Translations under genes and position numbers: made by a program | Part shown: in pieces, positions 25,371 to 33,664 of the stretch | Layout: each line of letters begins with the position of its first letter | Position numbering within the stretch: position 1 is the first letter of the stretch | DNA from: JARBAK01 sp034472185 | Lineage (GTDB): Bacteria > Pseudomonadota > Alphaproteobacteria > Rickettsiales > Midichloriaceae | Direction: 5' to 3' | Assembly: GCA_034472185.1 (NCBI GenBank) | Contig: JARBAK010000001.1 | Location: 1 to 64,000 of the forward strand | DNA: 64,000 bases | Notes under the pieces: generated by a model | What the model was told of the DNA's origin: nothing | The model's input: only the letters and a program-made list of their open reading frames with translations | The model's database searches: none

Positions 25371-27173
25371 ATGCCGGAAGAAACCTATAAAGAGAAGACC
25401 AGTAAAGAGCTGACGGAGCTCTTTAAGGGCGAGAACATATCACCGGAAGAAAAGCATGAAGTATCAAAGGAAATAAGTGGTCGATTCCCACATATTGCAA
25501 TTACCAATGCAATTTCCGTTGTACAAAAACTACTGAAGGAAGCGGGCCGTTCAGACCAGTTTTCAAAAGATACACAGAAGATTCTGAACGAGTGGTATTC
25601 AACATTAGATAAGACCTCTAATACATCTTACGCGCTTCTGACCGCATATTGTATGTGGCGTGGATCTACTGGTACAGGATATATATATACGAACCCTCTT
25701 AATAAAAATATACTTTCATGTGATCATGAAGAGCAATACTGCAGCATTGCAGAAGGGACTATACAACTTATAACACTCTTCAACGCTAAATCGCAATATA
25801 AATGGCCGAGTGCTTTGGAGTTTATACTTAATGGTATAGTGCACAGTATGTATCCTCTAGGATCAAACAATTGCACGGTTACTAATCAGATAACGTTCCC
25901 TTTCCCTTACAATTACCTGAATGACGTTAACATTACTGACCATATTACATGTGGCATTTATGTTAAGAATAAAAATACATCAGATCGTATCATAAATTAT
26001 ATCTCTCGGATTTTAAAGACTAATACATTTAAGGGTATTTTTGGTGTTTATAACGAGGAGTTTTTTAAATCGAAGTGGGGGGCGGTTTTTACCATATCGG
26101 AAATACTTAATAAAGGTACAGGTATACTTTCTGATGTGCACGATAAAGGGTGGGCATATGTGGTCGACGATTTTTTTCAGTATACACTATTAGCCGCCGA
26201 AAAAATGCACAACTTAGATAAAGCGTCAGCATTATTAATATGGAGTGTAACGCGAACCGGGTGGGAGAATCCAAAGTCCAGCTGGGGGGATTTAGCGGCG
26301 AACGTGCTGCAGGATACTTTAGGTTACGCAGTTCAGGCGTCTTATAAGAAGGTTGGGGAGTGGGTTACTAACTATATTTTTGATTGGGTTACTGGATATG
26401 TCCCTTTGGGGTTGGCGGATTTTAATTGGAACCCTTCTATTCTGGCTTTTAAGCTGGCCCATGATATTGGAATAGGTAAGTATTTAGTTGATAAATTAAG
26501 CTTCGGAGCTTGCTCTTCTACGGAGAGTTGGGGTTGCTGGCTTAGCTCTGTTGCGATAGATATTGCAATAAGTGCTGTTGTAGTTACTTATGCTACTCAT
26601 CCGTGGGTGGGAATATCAATACTGGCAGCATTGAATCTAGCTAAAAATACGGGTCTATTAGAAAAGCTTAGCAAATTAACTGTTGAAGATGTCTTTAATC
26701 CTCTAAATCAACTAGCAGATAGTGTTAAAGGTATAGCTAAAAATGTTTGGGATTTTCTAAATCCTCTAAATCAACTAGCAGATAGTGTTGAAGGTATAGC
26801 TAAAAATGTTTGGGATTTTCTAAATCCTCTAAATCAACTAGCAGATAGTGTAGGCAACTCAAGTGAGCCTATCGCAACAGAAAACCCCATGGACCACCCC
26901 CTTCAAAGAGGGGTCACGGAGTGGAATAATAATCACCCTTGGCAGACGCATCTACCAGGGAACGAAACTTTGCAAGCTATTATTAATAAGACCAATCCTA
27001 TAGACGTCCCAAAGGAAATAAAAGAGAGCATTAATAAAACTGCCTTGTATCTGTTAAGGAACGAAACAGAATGTCCCGATACACTTAAAGATTCTTTAGA
27101 TCTCTTTGACTTGGAGATGTGCCCCTATCCCTTTTATTCGTGGGATACAGATCAGACCTCCAACGAAGAATAA
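25371..27173 (+). CDS. Uncharacterised 600-residue protein with 21-residue tandem repeats
   Basis: I do not recognise a family. The N-terminus is charged and helical (about residues 1-50). The middle has cysteine pairs (CDHEEQYC; FGACSSTESWGC), and a hydrophobic segment lies near residues 398-430 (SVAIDIAISAVVVTYATHPW). Next come about two and a half copies of a 21-residue repeat (from residue 443) containing NPLNQLADSV and GIAKNVWDFL. The tail is acidic. There is no N-terminal signal peptide. A good ribosome site, AGGGG, precedes the ATG at 25371. It follows tilS by 47 bases on the same strand and converges with the ferredoxin gene. A secreted effector of the VirD4-linked system is a speculation only. 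Confidence 0.85.
   Translation: MPEETYKEKTSKELTELFKGENISPEEKHEVSKEISGRFPHIAITNAISVVQKLLKEAGRSDQFSKDTQKILNEWYSTLDKTSNTSYALLTAYCMWRGSTGTGYIYTNPLNKNILSCDHEEQYCSIAEGTIQLITLFNAKSQYKWPSALEFILNGIVHSMYPLGSNNCTVTNQITFPFPYNYLNDVNITDHITCGIYVKNKNTSDRIINYISRILKTNTFKGIFGVYNEEFFKSKWGAVFTISEILNKGTGILSDVHDKGWAYVVDDFFQYTLLAAEKMHNLDKASALLIWSVTRTGWENPKSSWGDLAANVLQDTLGYAVQASYKKVGEWVTNYIFDWVTGYVPLGLADFNWNPSILAFKLAHDIGIGKYLVDKLSFGACSSTESWGCWLSSVAIDIAISAVVVTYATHPWVGISILAALNLAKNTGLLEKLSKLTVEDVFNPLNQLADSVKGIAKNVWDFLNPLNQLADSVEGIAKNVWDFLNPLNQLADSVGNSSEPIATENPMDHPLQRGVTEWNNNHPWQTHLPGNETLQAIINKTNPIDVPKEIKESINKTALYLLRNETECPDTLKDSLDLFDLEMCPYPFYSWDTDQTSNEE
26697..26852 (+). repeat. 63-bp in-frame tandem repeat, about 2.5 copies
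   Basis: Copies begin at 26697, 26760 and 26823, and the last is partial. The first two differ at essentially one base (a Lys AAA to Glu GAA codon). The 63-bp period is a multiple of three, so each copy adds 21 residues to the host protein. Near identity at the DNA level points to recent duplication or ongoing homogenisation. Confidence 0.9.
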
Positions 27174-27178
27174 TTGTA

Positions 27179-27496
27179 TTATTTTGCACCCTTAGGCAAT
27201 TTGAAGGTCATTCCTTCCATATCTTTTGTTATGATAATTTGGCACGCTAACCTTGATGTTTCCGTGAGCCCTTGTACAAGGTCGAGTACATCATTTTCCT
27301 CGTCACTTGGTGCGGGGAGTATTGCGAACTCTTTCGGATTTAGAATAACATGACAAGCACCACACGCTAACGCTCCTCCACAGTAACCTTCTAGCTCTAT
27401 ATTGTTTAATTGTGCTACTTCTAGTACTGAAAGCCCCTCTTTTGCCTCTACTGCTATTTTCATATCATCTCCGTTTATAAAATATATACGTGGCAT
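27179..27496 (-). CDS. 2Fe-2S ferredoxin (adrenodoxin/Isc type)
   Basis: An electron carrier of 105 residues. Cysteines in YCGGALACGACHVI and in SRLACQI give the C-X5-C-X2-C...C pattern of [2Fe-2S] ferredoxins that support iron-sulfur cluster assembly. The acidic helix PSDEENDVLDLVQGL is typical of adrenodoxin-like proteins. No isc genes are adjacent. murG lies 21 bases upstream on the same strand, so the two may be co-transcribed. Confidence 0.93.
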   Translation of the reverse strand: MPRIYFINGDDMKIAVEAKEGLSVLEVAQLNNIELEGYCGGALACGACHVILNPKEFAILPAPSDEENDVLDLVQGLTETSRLACQIIITKDMEGMTFKLPKGAK

Positions 27497-27517
27497 AAGG
27501 GGAACCTATTTAGTTTA

Positions 27518-28723
27518 TTACCGAGTTTCTTTTTTATATGCTTTAACTATGCAATGTGGCTTGCGGTGCATGAGTAGATTATTTACTCGGACAGCAAGTA
27601 GTTCAGCAGCCCTAGTCTTTTCTAGTTTATCTGCTTTCCTCTGCATTTCACGAAGGACAGCTGCATCATCATTCAAAAGATGCTTTAGTATATCGCATAG
27701 CTTAGTGGTATTTAGCTCTTTTTCACAAAGAAGTAAAGCTGCTCCTTTGTCTATTAAATAACGTGCGTTATATGTTTGGTGATCACTCATTGCAGAAAGG
27801 AGCGGGACTAATATCGCAGGTTTTTGCATATATATCAATTCTGCGATAGTTGAAGCACCTGCTCTTGCGATGACTAAATCTGCTTTTGCCATCAATTGAG
27901 CTATATTACGAAAGAATGGCTTTATTAGAAATTTTTTTATTTTTAGTTTTTGATATATTTTCGATGTATCTGATAATAGATGTATCCTTGCTTGATGGGC
28001 AATTTGCATGCTTTGTTGCATATATTCTGGGAGCAAAGCTATAGCTTGCGGAACTATATGGCAAAATAGCTCCGTTCCATGACTACCACCTATTACTAAA
28101 ATACGTAAATCCGAGGTTTCAATTCCTTTGATATGAATACTCGACGATTCTCTGCTAACACGTGTAAAATCCTTTCTTATGGGATTGCCCGTGTATACTA
28201 CTTTAGATATGAATCGTTTAGCAATTTTGTATGTATTAGGAAAGGAAACAAATAGTTTTTTTGCTATGGGCAGAAACATACTATTGGTTTTCCCTAATAG
28301 GGCATTTTGTTCATGCAGTGCTATTGTGATTCTTAATGGTACTGCTGCTCCTAAAACCGGAAAAGAAGGATAGCCTCCGAATCCTATTACTAGCCTAGGT
28401 CTATGAAAACATAGCCAGAAAAAGGAGTATGCTGTGCTTATGAGTACTGTAATAATAGCAGTTAACTTAGTGATTATTCCACTTCCTATACTGCGTATAG
28501 GAAGTACTACTAATGTTTGCTTTATTTCTGACTTATTATTTGTAGAAAACTGTCGCCCTATAAAGCTTTTTCCACGTTGATCAGTAAAAAAAAGTATATT
28601 GTAGCGCCGCACTAGTATTGCTATTAAGGCTTTAGCAGGAAACACATGCCCGCCTGTGCCTCCAGCTGCGATACATATAAGTTCTCTCTTGTTTTTAATC
28701 TTCTTTTTGTTATTCCACCACAT
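27518..28723 (-). CDS. murG: UDP-GlcNAc:undecaprenyl-pyrophosphoryl-MurNAc-pentapeptide transferase
   Basis: MurG makes lipid II at the inner face of the cytoplasmic membrane. The glycine-rich N-terminal loop AAGGTGGHVFPAKAL, the segment VIGFGGYPSFPVLGA, ALHEQNALLGKTN, and the UDP-GlcNAc-binding region RAGASTIAELIYMQKPAILVP are all present. Its 401 residues include a charged N-terminal extension (WWNNKKKIKNKRE) and a basic tail. With murA in this window it supports at least lipid II synthesis. The other mur genes are not adjacent. Confidence 0.94.
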   Translation of the reverse strand: MWWNNKKKIKNKRELICIAAGGTGGHVFPAKALIAILVRRYNILFFTDQRGKSFIGRQFSTNNKSEIKQTLVVLPIRSIGSGIITKLTAIITVLISTAYSFFWLCFHRPRLVIGFGGYPSFPVLGAAVPLRITIALHEQNALLGKTNSMFLPIAKKLFVSFPNTYKIAKRFISKVVYTGNPIRKDFTRVSRESSSIHIKGIETSDLRILVIGGSHGTELFCHIVPQAIALLPEYMQQSMQIAHQARIHLLSDTSKIYQKLKIKKFLIKPFFRNIAQLMAKADLVIARAGASTIAELIYMQKPAILVPLLSAMSDHQTYNARYLIDKGAALLLCEKELNTTKLCDILKHLLNDDAAVLREMQRKADKLEKTRAAELLAVRVNNLLMHRKPHCIVKAYKKETR

Positions 28724-28780
28724 ACTAAGATACTTAGAGTATTAGCAATTGTATTCTACATCAAAGCTATTATGTGCTAT

Positions 28781-29116
28781 TCAGCTATAGCATTGTAATA
28801 GTATTTTTTTTAGTACTTCCCCAGTGCAGTAATCCAAGATAACTACTTCTCGGGTTTTGCTATTTTTTGTATAGATAAAGAGCTTATTATCTGCTGTTGA
28901 AATACTCTCAATAGTAGTATTTTGATCCAGATTCAATTGTACGTCTGTTGATGCGCATTGTTGTGCGGATATAGGGCTTAAAGAAAGGACAGGGGTTTCT
29001 ATATGCTTATATAGCAAATATAGTACAAAGGCTGTGCCAAAAAACAATACCAAGCTTGCAGTATAAACGAATATTTTAAAGATTCGAAAATCAGAAGCTT
29101 GATCTCTGCGATACAT
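28781..29116 (-). CDS. Small membrane-anchored protein (DUF6476-like)
   Basis: A 111-residue protein with a basic N-terminus, one membrane helix (residues 14-40, FVYTASLVLFFGTAFVLYLL) and a periplasmic domain with two cysteines. Size, topology and position divergent from rluD match the small DUF6476 proteins that sit beside rluD in many alphaproteobacteria; sequence similarity alone is weak. Its function is unknown. It lies 57 bases upstream of murG on the same strand. Confidence 0.65.
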   Translation of the reverse strand: MYRRDQASDFRIFKIFVYTASLVLFFGTAFVLYLLYKHIETPVLSLSPISAQQCASTDVQLNLDQNTTIESISTADNKLFIYTKNSKTREVVILDYCTGEVLKKILLQCYS

Positions 29117-29224
29117 GCAGCGTACCAGAACAGAAGATGGATAAAATACACGATTCTCTCTTTACAACTTATGTGAAGGTAATATAAGCAACTGCTTAAT
29201 TACGAACTATAAAGAAAGCACAGG

Positions 29225-30232
29225 GTGTCAGTATACTCTTTTATCGTGTTACCACAAGAATCATTTGAAAGAATAGATAAAATTTTAGTGGGAAAATTTA
29301 GTGATATATCTAGGTCGACCATACAAAAACTTATAAAAACAGGACGAGTCCATGTAATTAATGGTTGTGCAGAAATACAGGTAGTGGATTGTGCTCTTAT
29401 TTTGAAGGAAGGAGAGATTATAAGGGTATGTTTTGAATTAAGTGATAGGGAGCAGAGGAATTTTGTTGATAGTGCGTTATCTACTTTAATATCATTAGAT
29501 ATAGTCTATGAGGATGACCATGTGCTTGTCATTAATAAAGCAGCTGGATTAGTTGTACACCCCACTACTGGTTTTGATCATACGCATACCTTAGTAAGTG
29601 CCCTTATAGAAAAATATGGAGCACAATTTGTTCAAGTAGGATCTGCGATACGTCCCGGTATAGTACATAGATTAGATAAGCAAACGTCAGGCTTAATGAT
29701 TGTGGCGAAAACTAATGAGGCGTATCTACTACTTAATCGTATGATAGAGGATCATACGATAGAGAGAGAGTATCTTGCTATCGTTTATGGCGTATTACCA
29801 CATAAATTAGGTACAATATCTTCTAGAATAAAAAGGAGCACTATAGATCGCACTAAAATGCAAGTAGTAGGATCGGAGGGTAAATTAGCAATAACACACT
29901 ATAAGGTCTTAGAGGATTTTTGTCAGGGTGCAGTAAGTTTAGTAAAGCTTACGCTAGAAACGGGAAAGACACATCAAATACGATTACATATGAGTTCCAT
30001 AAAACATCCTCTGATAGGAGATCGTAAGTATAAAGGGGGGCTTAATTTCAATTTGAAAGCGCTTCCCATTGAGGCGGTTCGCAAGATAGAAAATCTTGAG
30101 TACTATGAACGGCATGCTTTACACTCTTATCAATTACAACTGAAGCACCCGATAACAACGAATTATTTGCGCTTTACACTTGATCTTCCTCAAGATATGA
30201 AGGAAATCTTGGAAATTTTGCGTATCTCTTAG
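29225..30232 (+). CDS. rluD: Ribosomal large subunit pseudouridine synthase RluD
   Basis: The enzyme makes pseudouridines in the helix 69 region of 23S rRNA. An N-terminal S4 domain (residues 15-75, including RSTIQKLIKTGRV) precedes the catalytic domain with HRLDKQTSGLMIVAKT, where the aspartate is catalytic. The segment ETGKTHQIRLHM is also diagnostic. It has 335 residues from a GTG at 29225. It diverges from the DUF6476-like gene, with 108 bases between the starts. Confidence 0.93.
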   Translation: MSVYSFIVLPQESFERIDKILVGKFSDISRSTIQKLIKTGRVHVINGCAEIQVVDCALILKEGEIIRVCFELSDREQRNFVDSALSTLISLDIVYEDDHVLVINKAAGLVVHPTTGFDHTHTLVSALIEKYGAQFVQVGSAIRPGIVHRLDKQTSGLMIVAKTNEAYLLLNRMIEDHTIEREYLAIVYGVLPHKLGTISSRIKRSTIDRTKMQVVGSEGKLAITHYKVLEDFCQGAVSLVKLTLETGKTHQIRLHMSSIKHPLIGDRKYKGGLNFNLKALPIEAVRKIENLEYYERHALHSYQLQLKHPITTNYLRFTLDLPQDMKEILEILRIS

Positions 30233-30287
30233 CGCATCTTTAATAAATTAATTATATAGACTTACTGGTTTTTAAAAAACATAGTAG

Positions 30288-31481
30288 CTAAAACTTTGTT
30301 CTTGTACCCACCATATATAGCATGCCCTTTGCCTGTTTAGTAGAAGAGATGGTTTGGCGTGCATCATCTAATATGCGATTATTAGGAGCAAAATTAAAAG
30401 AAGAGACTTCTAAGAAGTTTATTATATTACCTCTACTTTTATAGCTAAGTCCTGCGCTAGTATGCCTAAATGCTACCTGTGAAGGTATTGTATTTACATA
30501 ATTTTTATGGTGTGCACGACTATTGAAGTTTGTGATATAGATACCGAAAGGTCCGATTGAATAACCCAACCCTATGCTCTTGAATAGATTATTCATTTTT
30601 TGTATTGTAGATTCATATGTATATAGGGAGACAGTCTTTCCTATAGACATGCCTCCTATAATGCCTAGATAGCTGATGTTTAATCCTGCTTCAATAGAGT
30701 GGTGTGGTGTGGTTATTTTTTTTGATGTAGATGCAATGTTAAACTCTCCTATTATAGAAGTTTTCAGAATCATGCTATTCACATGTTCTGCGTAATATAG
30801 CCCCGTAGAAAGCATATGATGTGAGCCAGGTGTATAAGATATTCCCGTATAGAAAGGGCCTAGTTTTTTAGGGATATACGTGAAATTTGTTGTATTGATT
30901 TCTCTCCCATTACTAGAGTTAAGTTGCGTGCTCCATAGGCCTGGAGCGAAGCTTATTGGTGGCATGGGATTACATTTACTGCAATTCTTTCTAGTTTTAT
31001 ATGTATCCAAAACATACTGGACCCAATAAGGACTATTACTATTTATATTTCCTATTGCCGTCATTAAACTTTTTGTATTTATGCCAAATTTTGATGATAG
31101 CCCTCCGTGGTAATAAGCTGCTTCGAAAGAACCATACTCTTTATTTTTAATATAAAATAAACCGTAGGGGTGTATCTTCTTTCCCGCATATTTGACTAAA
31201 GCAGTATTTAATTGCACTCCTAATACACTACCGTATCGTGTTTCCATAACATTAGTAACGTCGCGTTGAGAGCTAAATGTTTTATCAAAGGAGAGCGCAA
31301 CTTTACTATCGAATGCACCTATTGGGCCATTTTTCTTACATGCTGAGCAAGCTGCTTCTCCGTAATCAGTACCTAATTCTACTGTGGCACTCGATAATAG
31401 AGCGCCAATAGTTGTACTGGGGTAATTTAACGCTGTAAAGAAGCATATTAAAGCAACTACAGCCCTACTTCCGCGAGACAT
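30288..31481 (-). CDS. Putative outer-membrane beta-barrel (porin-like) protein
   Basis: A signal peptide is likely (residues 1-26: SRGSRAVVALICFFTALNYP). The rest is rich in alternating polar and aromatic residues in beta-strand-like blocks, and the chain ends in phenylalanine (MLYMVGTRTKF), as BAM-dependent barrels do. Two cysteine pairs (CSACKK; CSKCNP) could form periplasmic or extracellular disulfides, unusual for a porin. It has 397 residues. It shares general architecture but no obvious sequence identity with the porin at 58358-59647. The divergent neighbour starts 43 bases away. Confidence 0.65.
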   Translation of the reverse strand: MSRGSRAVVALICFFTALNYPSTTIGALLSSATVELGTDYGEAACSACKKNGPIGAFDSKVALSFDKTFSSQRDVTNVMETRYGSVLGVQLNTALVKYAGKKIHPYGLFYIKNKEYGSFEAAYYHGGLSSKFGINTKSLMTAIGNINSNSPYWVQYVLDTYKTRKNCSKCNPMPPISFAPGLWSTQLNSSNGREINTTNFTYIPKKLGPFYTGISYTPGSHHMLSTGLYYAEHVNSMILKTSIIGEFNIASTSKKITTPHHSIEAGLNISYLGIIGGMSIGKTVSLYTYESTIQKMNNLFKSIGLGYSIGPFGIYITNFNSRAHHKNYVNTIPSQVAFRHTSAGLSYKSRGNIINFLEVSSFNFAPNNRILDDARQTISSTKQAKGMLYMVGTRTKF

Positions 31482-31524
31482 AAATTCACGCGATAATTAA
31501 CTAAACAACAAATCAAGCAAGAAA

Positions 31525-32451
31525 ATGGACGTAGAAGTTCACTATTACATTGCCTTTTTACTGGCCGCAAAGGCTGGATTTGGACTAGATTATACGTTAA
31601 AAATAGCCTACAGCAACCAGTATGTAGATGATAACGATCATATTCCACGTATACTAGGAAGGTCTGTTAAGAAATATAAATACTCTATTACCCAAATACC
31701 TAAAAATCTTCAAATATTAACACTTACTTCAAATAAAACTTTAGATGCGATACTGCCTGTTTTCCATTTTGTGCCAGGCGATTTACAAGATGCTGAGCTT
31801 AAACATGATTTAATAGTTACTAAGAGAAATTCTCGTGTGACAGCGAGTCTGCGCTTTGCGCTTGTAATGAATAATCCCTATCTCATTGGTATAGCTTCTC
31901 ACGCTTTTCTAGATTCTTGGGCTCATCAAAATTTTACTGGTACTTTTGACCGTATTAACGCCTTATATTTGAACGACTTCATTATTAGCATAGGACATAG
32001 TGATGCTTTCTTTGATCCCGATGCAGTTGGAGTTATATGGTTTGATCCAAGACTTAGAGAAAGCAAAAGAGATAATGCTGTAATATTTGCTGAAGCAATA
32101 AAAGAGCTATTAGCTGAATATACATTACAATTATTACATAGACATTTAGATTCTGACGATATGGCCTTTTTGTCGAACTTGAATGTTGTTCTATCTTATC
32201 GAAACCTCAATACTAAAAAGCGTATTGCTTTATATGATCGAATATCACGTAAGTATTTAGGTTTAAGTATAGTACCTTACCACAAATATATGTGGGCCAA
32301 TAGCGCAGTATCAATAAAGACAGTGGGGCCAAGAAAAAGTACAGCGTTATCATTATGGAATGAAGGTGATCTATGCTCTTTCTATGAAGCAGTAAATATT
32401 TTCAAAAACTTTATCTTACATACAGAAGGGGTTGAGAGGCTCTTAAACTAA
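31525..32451 (+). CDS. DUF6765-like protein, possible metal-dependent phospholipase fold
   Basis: A 308-residue cytosolic-looking protein without a signal peptide. Conserved positions match my recollection of DUF6765: HYY at the start (His6), IAYSNQYVDD, FHFVPGD (His81) and SHAFLDSWAHQNFTG (His126, Asp130, His134). The HxxxDxxxH arrangement resembles the zinc-dependent phospholipase C fold, so a metal-binding hydrolase is likely by inference. It diverges closely from the porin-like gene, with 43 bases between starts, so both may share control elements. Confidence 0.6.
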   Translation: MDVEVHYYIAFLLAAKAGFGLDYTLKIAYSNQYVDDNDHIPRILGRSVKKYKYSITQIPKNLQILTLTSNKTLDAILPVFHFVPGDLQDAELKHDLIVTKRNSRVTASLRFALVMNNPYLIGIASHAFLDSWAHQNFTGTFDRINALYLNDFIISIGHSDAFFDPDAVGVIWFDPRLRESKRDNAVIFAEAIKELLAEYTLQLLHRHLDSDDMAFLSNLNVVLSYRNLNTKKRIALYDRISRKYLGLSIVPYHKYMWANSAVSIKTVGPRKSTALSLWNEGDLCSFYEAVNIFKNFILHTEGVERLLN

Positions 32452-32473
32452 TTCTCGTTGCGATTTTCTGCGG

Positions 32474-33385
32474 TTACATAGATCTTTGGACATTCTTATG
32501 ATATAGCAACTCGTAGAGTTGATGTACAGTTTTCCCCAGTCCGTGAGCAACGTTATAAATTCCTTTTGCTGAAAGGGTTTCTATAGAGGTTAGGGCACTC
32601 ATACTTGCTATAAAACCCATCTTCATCTTTGGGGGCAAATGCCTTGCACTTGTAAAGCTCATAAGTTTTTGATTAAGAGGATCTTCGTCTTTTGATACCA
32701 TAGAGTTAAAGTTCTTTGATAGTTCTGAATCTATCTTCTTTAGATTATCTATAGTTTTATTATAGCGTTCTACGTTATTCTTATAAGTTTCTTTTATTTC
32801 ATTCGATATATTTTCTATTGTTTGGAGAAAGCTCCCCATCTGATTACGGTTTAGAACCTCTTGTTGGCTTTGGTGATAGTAGGAAGTTGCGATACCGTCT
32901 ATAAGTCCGGAGTATCCTGCGAATATTATATTTTCTAGAATTCCCTTCATGGTGTTCAGAGCGGTATTGCATATCGTTGCGCTCATACTACCTACCATGA
33001 TAGATGACAACACTATATTATCCTGAAACATAGCATATGGCTGCAGATAATGACCACTTATTTTCCCCAATCTATACGTTAATTGTAAAAGTACACTCCA
33101 TCCTGCATCTACAACGCTTTTTACTCGAGCAATGTTGCTGGTTAAAGCGGATAATTTAGCGTATGACGCTTTTCCCACGGAATCGATTCGTATACTTTTA
33201 TGCAGCCAAAGATTATCCTGATATATGTTTTGCGTAAGAGGTGCTTTTAGTGCTTCTAGTTCTTTCTTATAAAGAGTCTCATATGTGGAGCTTGCTTCTC
33301 TCCAAAATTTTTTTGAGAATACTCTCTTTTTGAGGCGGATACACGGCAAGCACAGTACTTGAGGGTGGTTGTTCAAGCATACCAT
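32474..33385 (-). pseudogene. Downstream part of a gene split at a seven-A run (unknown function)
   Basis: This frame encodes a helical protein with one or two hydrophobic stretches (SSIMVGSMSATICNTAL; NIIFAGYSGLIDGIATSYY) and a coiled-coil-like segment (NEIKETYKNNVERYNKTIDN). It overlaps the end of the upstream frame at 33279-33638. At 33308-33314, seven A residues on the minus strand, reading switches naturally from ILKK in the upstream frame to KFWREASSTYETLYKKEL here. Its own ATG at 33385 would give 28 residues of out-of-frame sequence first. The two pieces most likely form one 387-residue protein, either broken or rescued by slippage. No family is recognised. Confidence 0.6.
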
Positions 33386-33638
33386 CTACCATACCGGCTA
33401 ACATTATGCTTACTAGCGCAGAATACGCACTACCTAATGTAATTATTTTTTGATATGCACTATATGTATACGTACTAATCCCTATAATTGCATTTACTTC
33501 CTGTATTTCCTCTTTTAACATTGGATGTGGTATTTTTATTGCGGCTAACCCGGCAATATGTGCTATTAGTGTTAAAGTTTCATCCTTTTTATAGCTATAA
33601 GGTTGGATCAGGTTATTAAGCCCATTGTTTGAAAACAT
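33279..33638 (-). pseudogene. Upstream part of the gene split at a seven-A run
   Basis: This 119-codon frame has a good ribosome site (GGGGGGATAAG before the ATG at 33638), so it is the true start of the split gene. It contains hydrophobic helices (LIAHIAGLAAIKI; YSALVSIMLAGMVDGML) and ends six codons after the A7 run at 33314-33308. Deleting one A restores the frame into the 32474-33385 reading frame. It may be translated alone as a short protein if the gene is truly inactivated. Confidence 0.6.
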
Positions 33639-33664
33639 ATCTTATCCCCCCTTTTTATAGCATT

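Noticed and set aside
26697..26852. Tandem repeats as a CRISPR array
   Set aside because: There are no spacers; the 63-bp units are contiguous and in frame within a protein gene.
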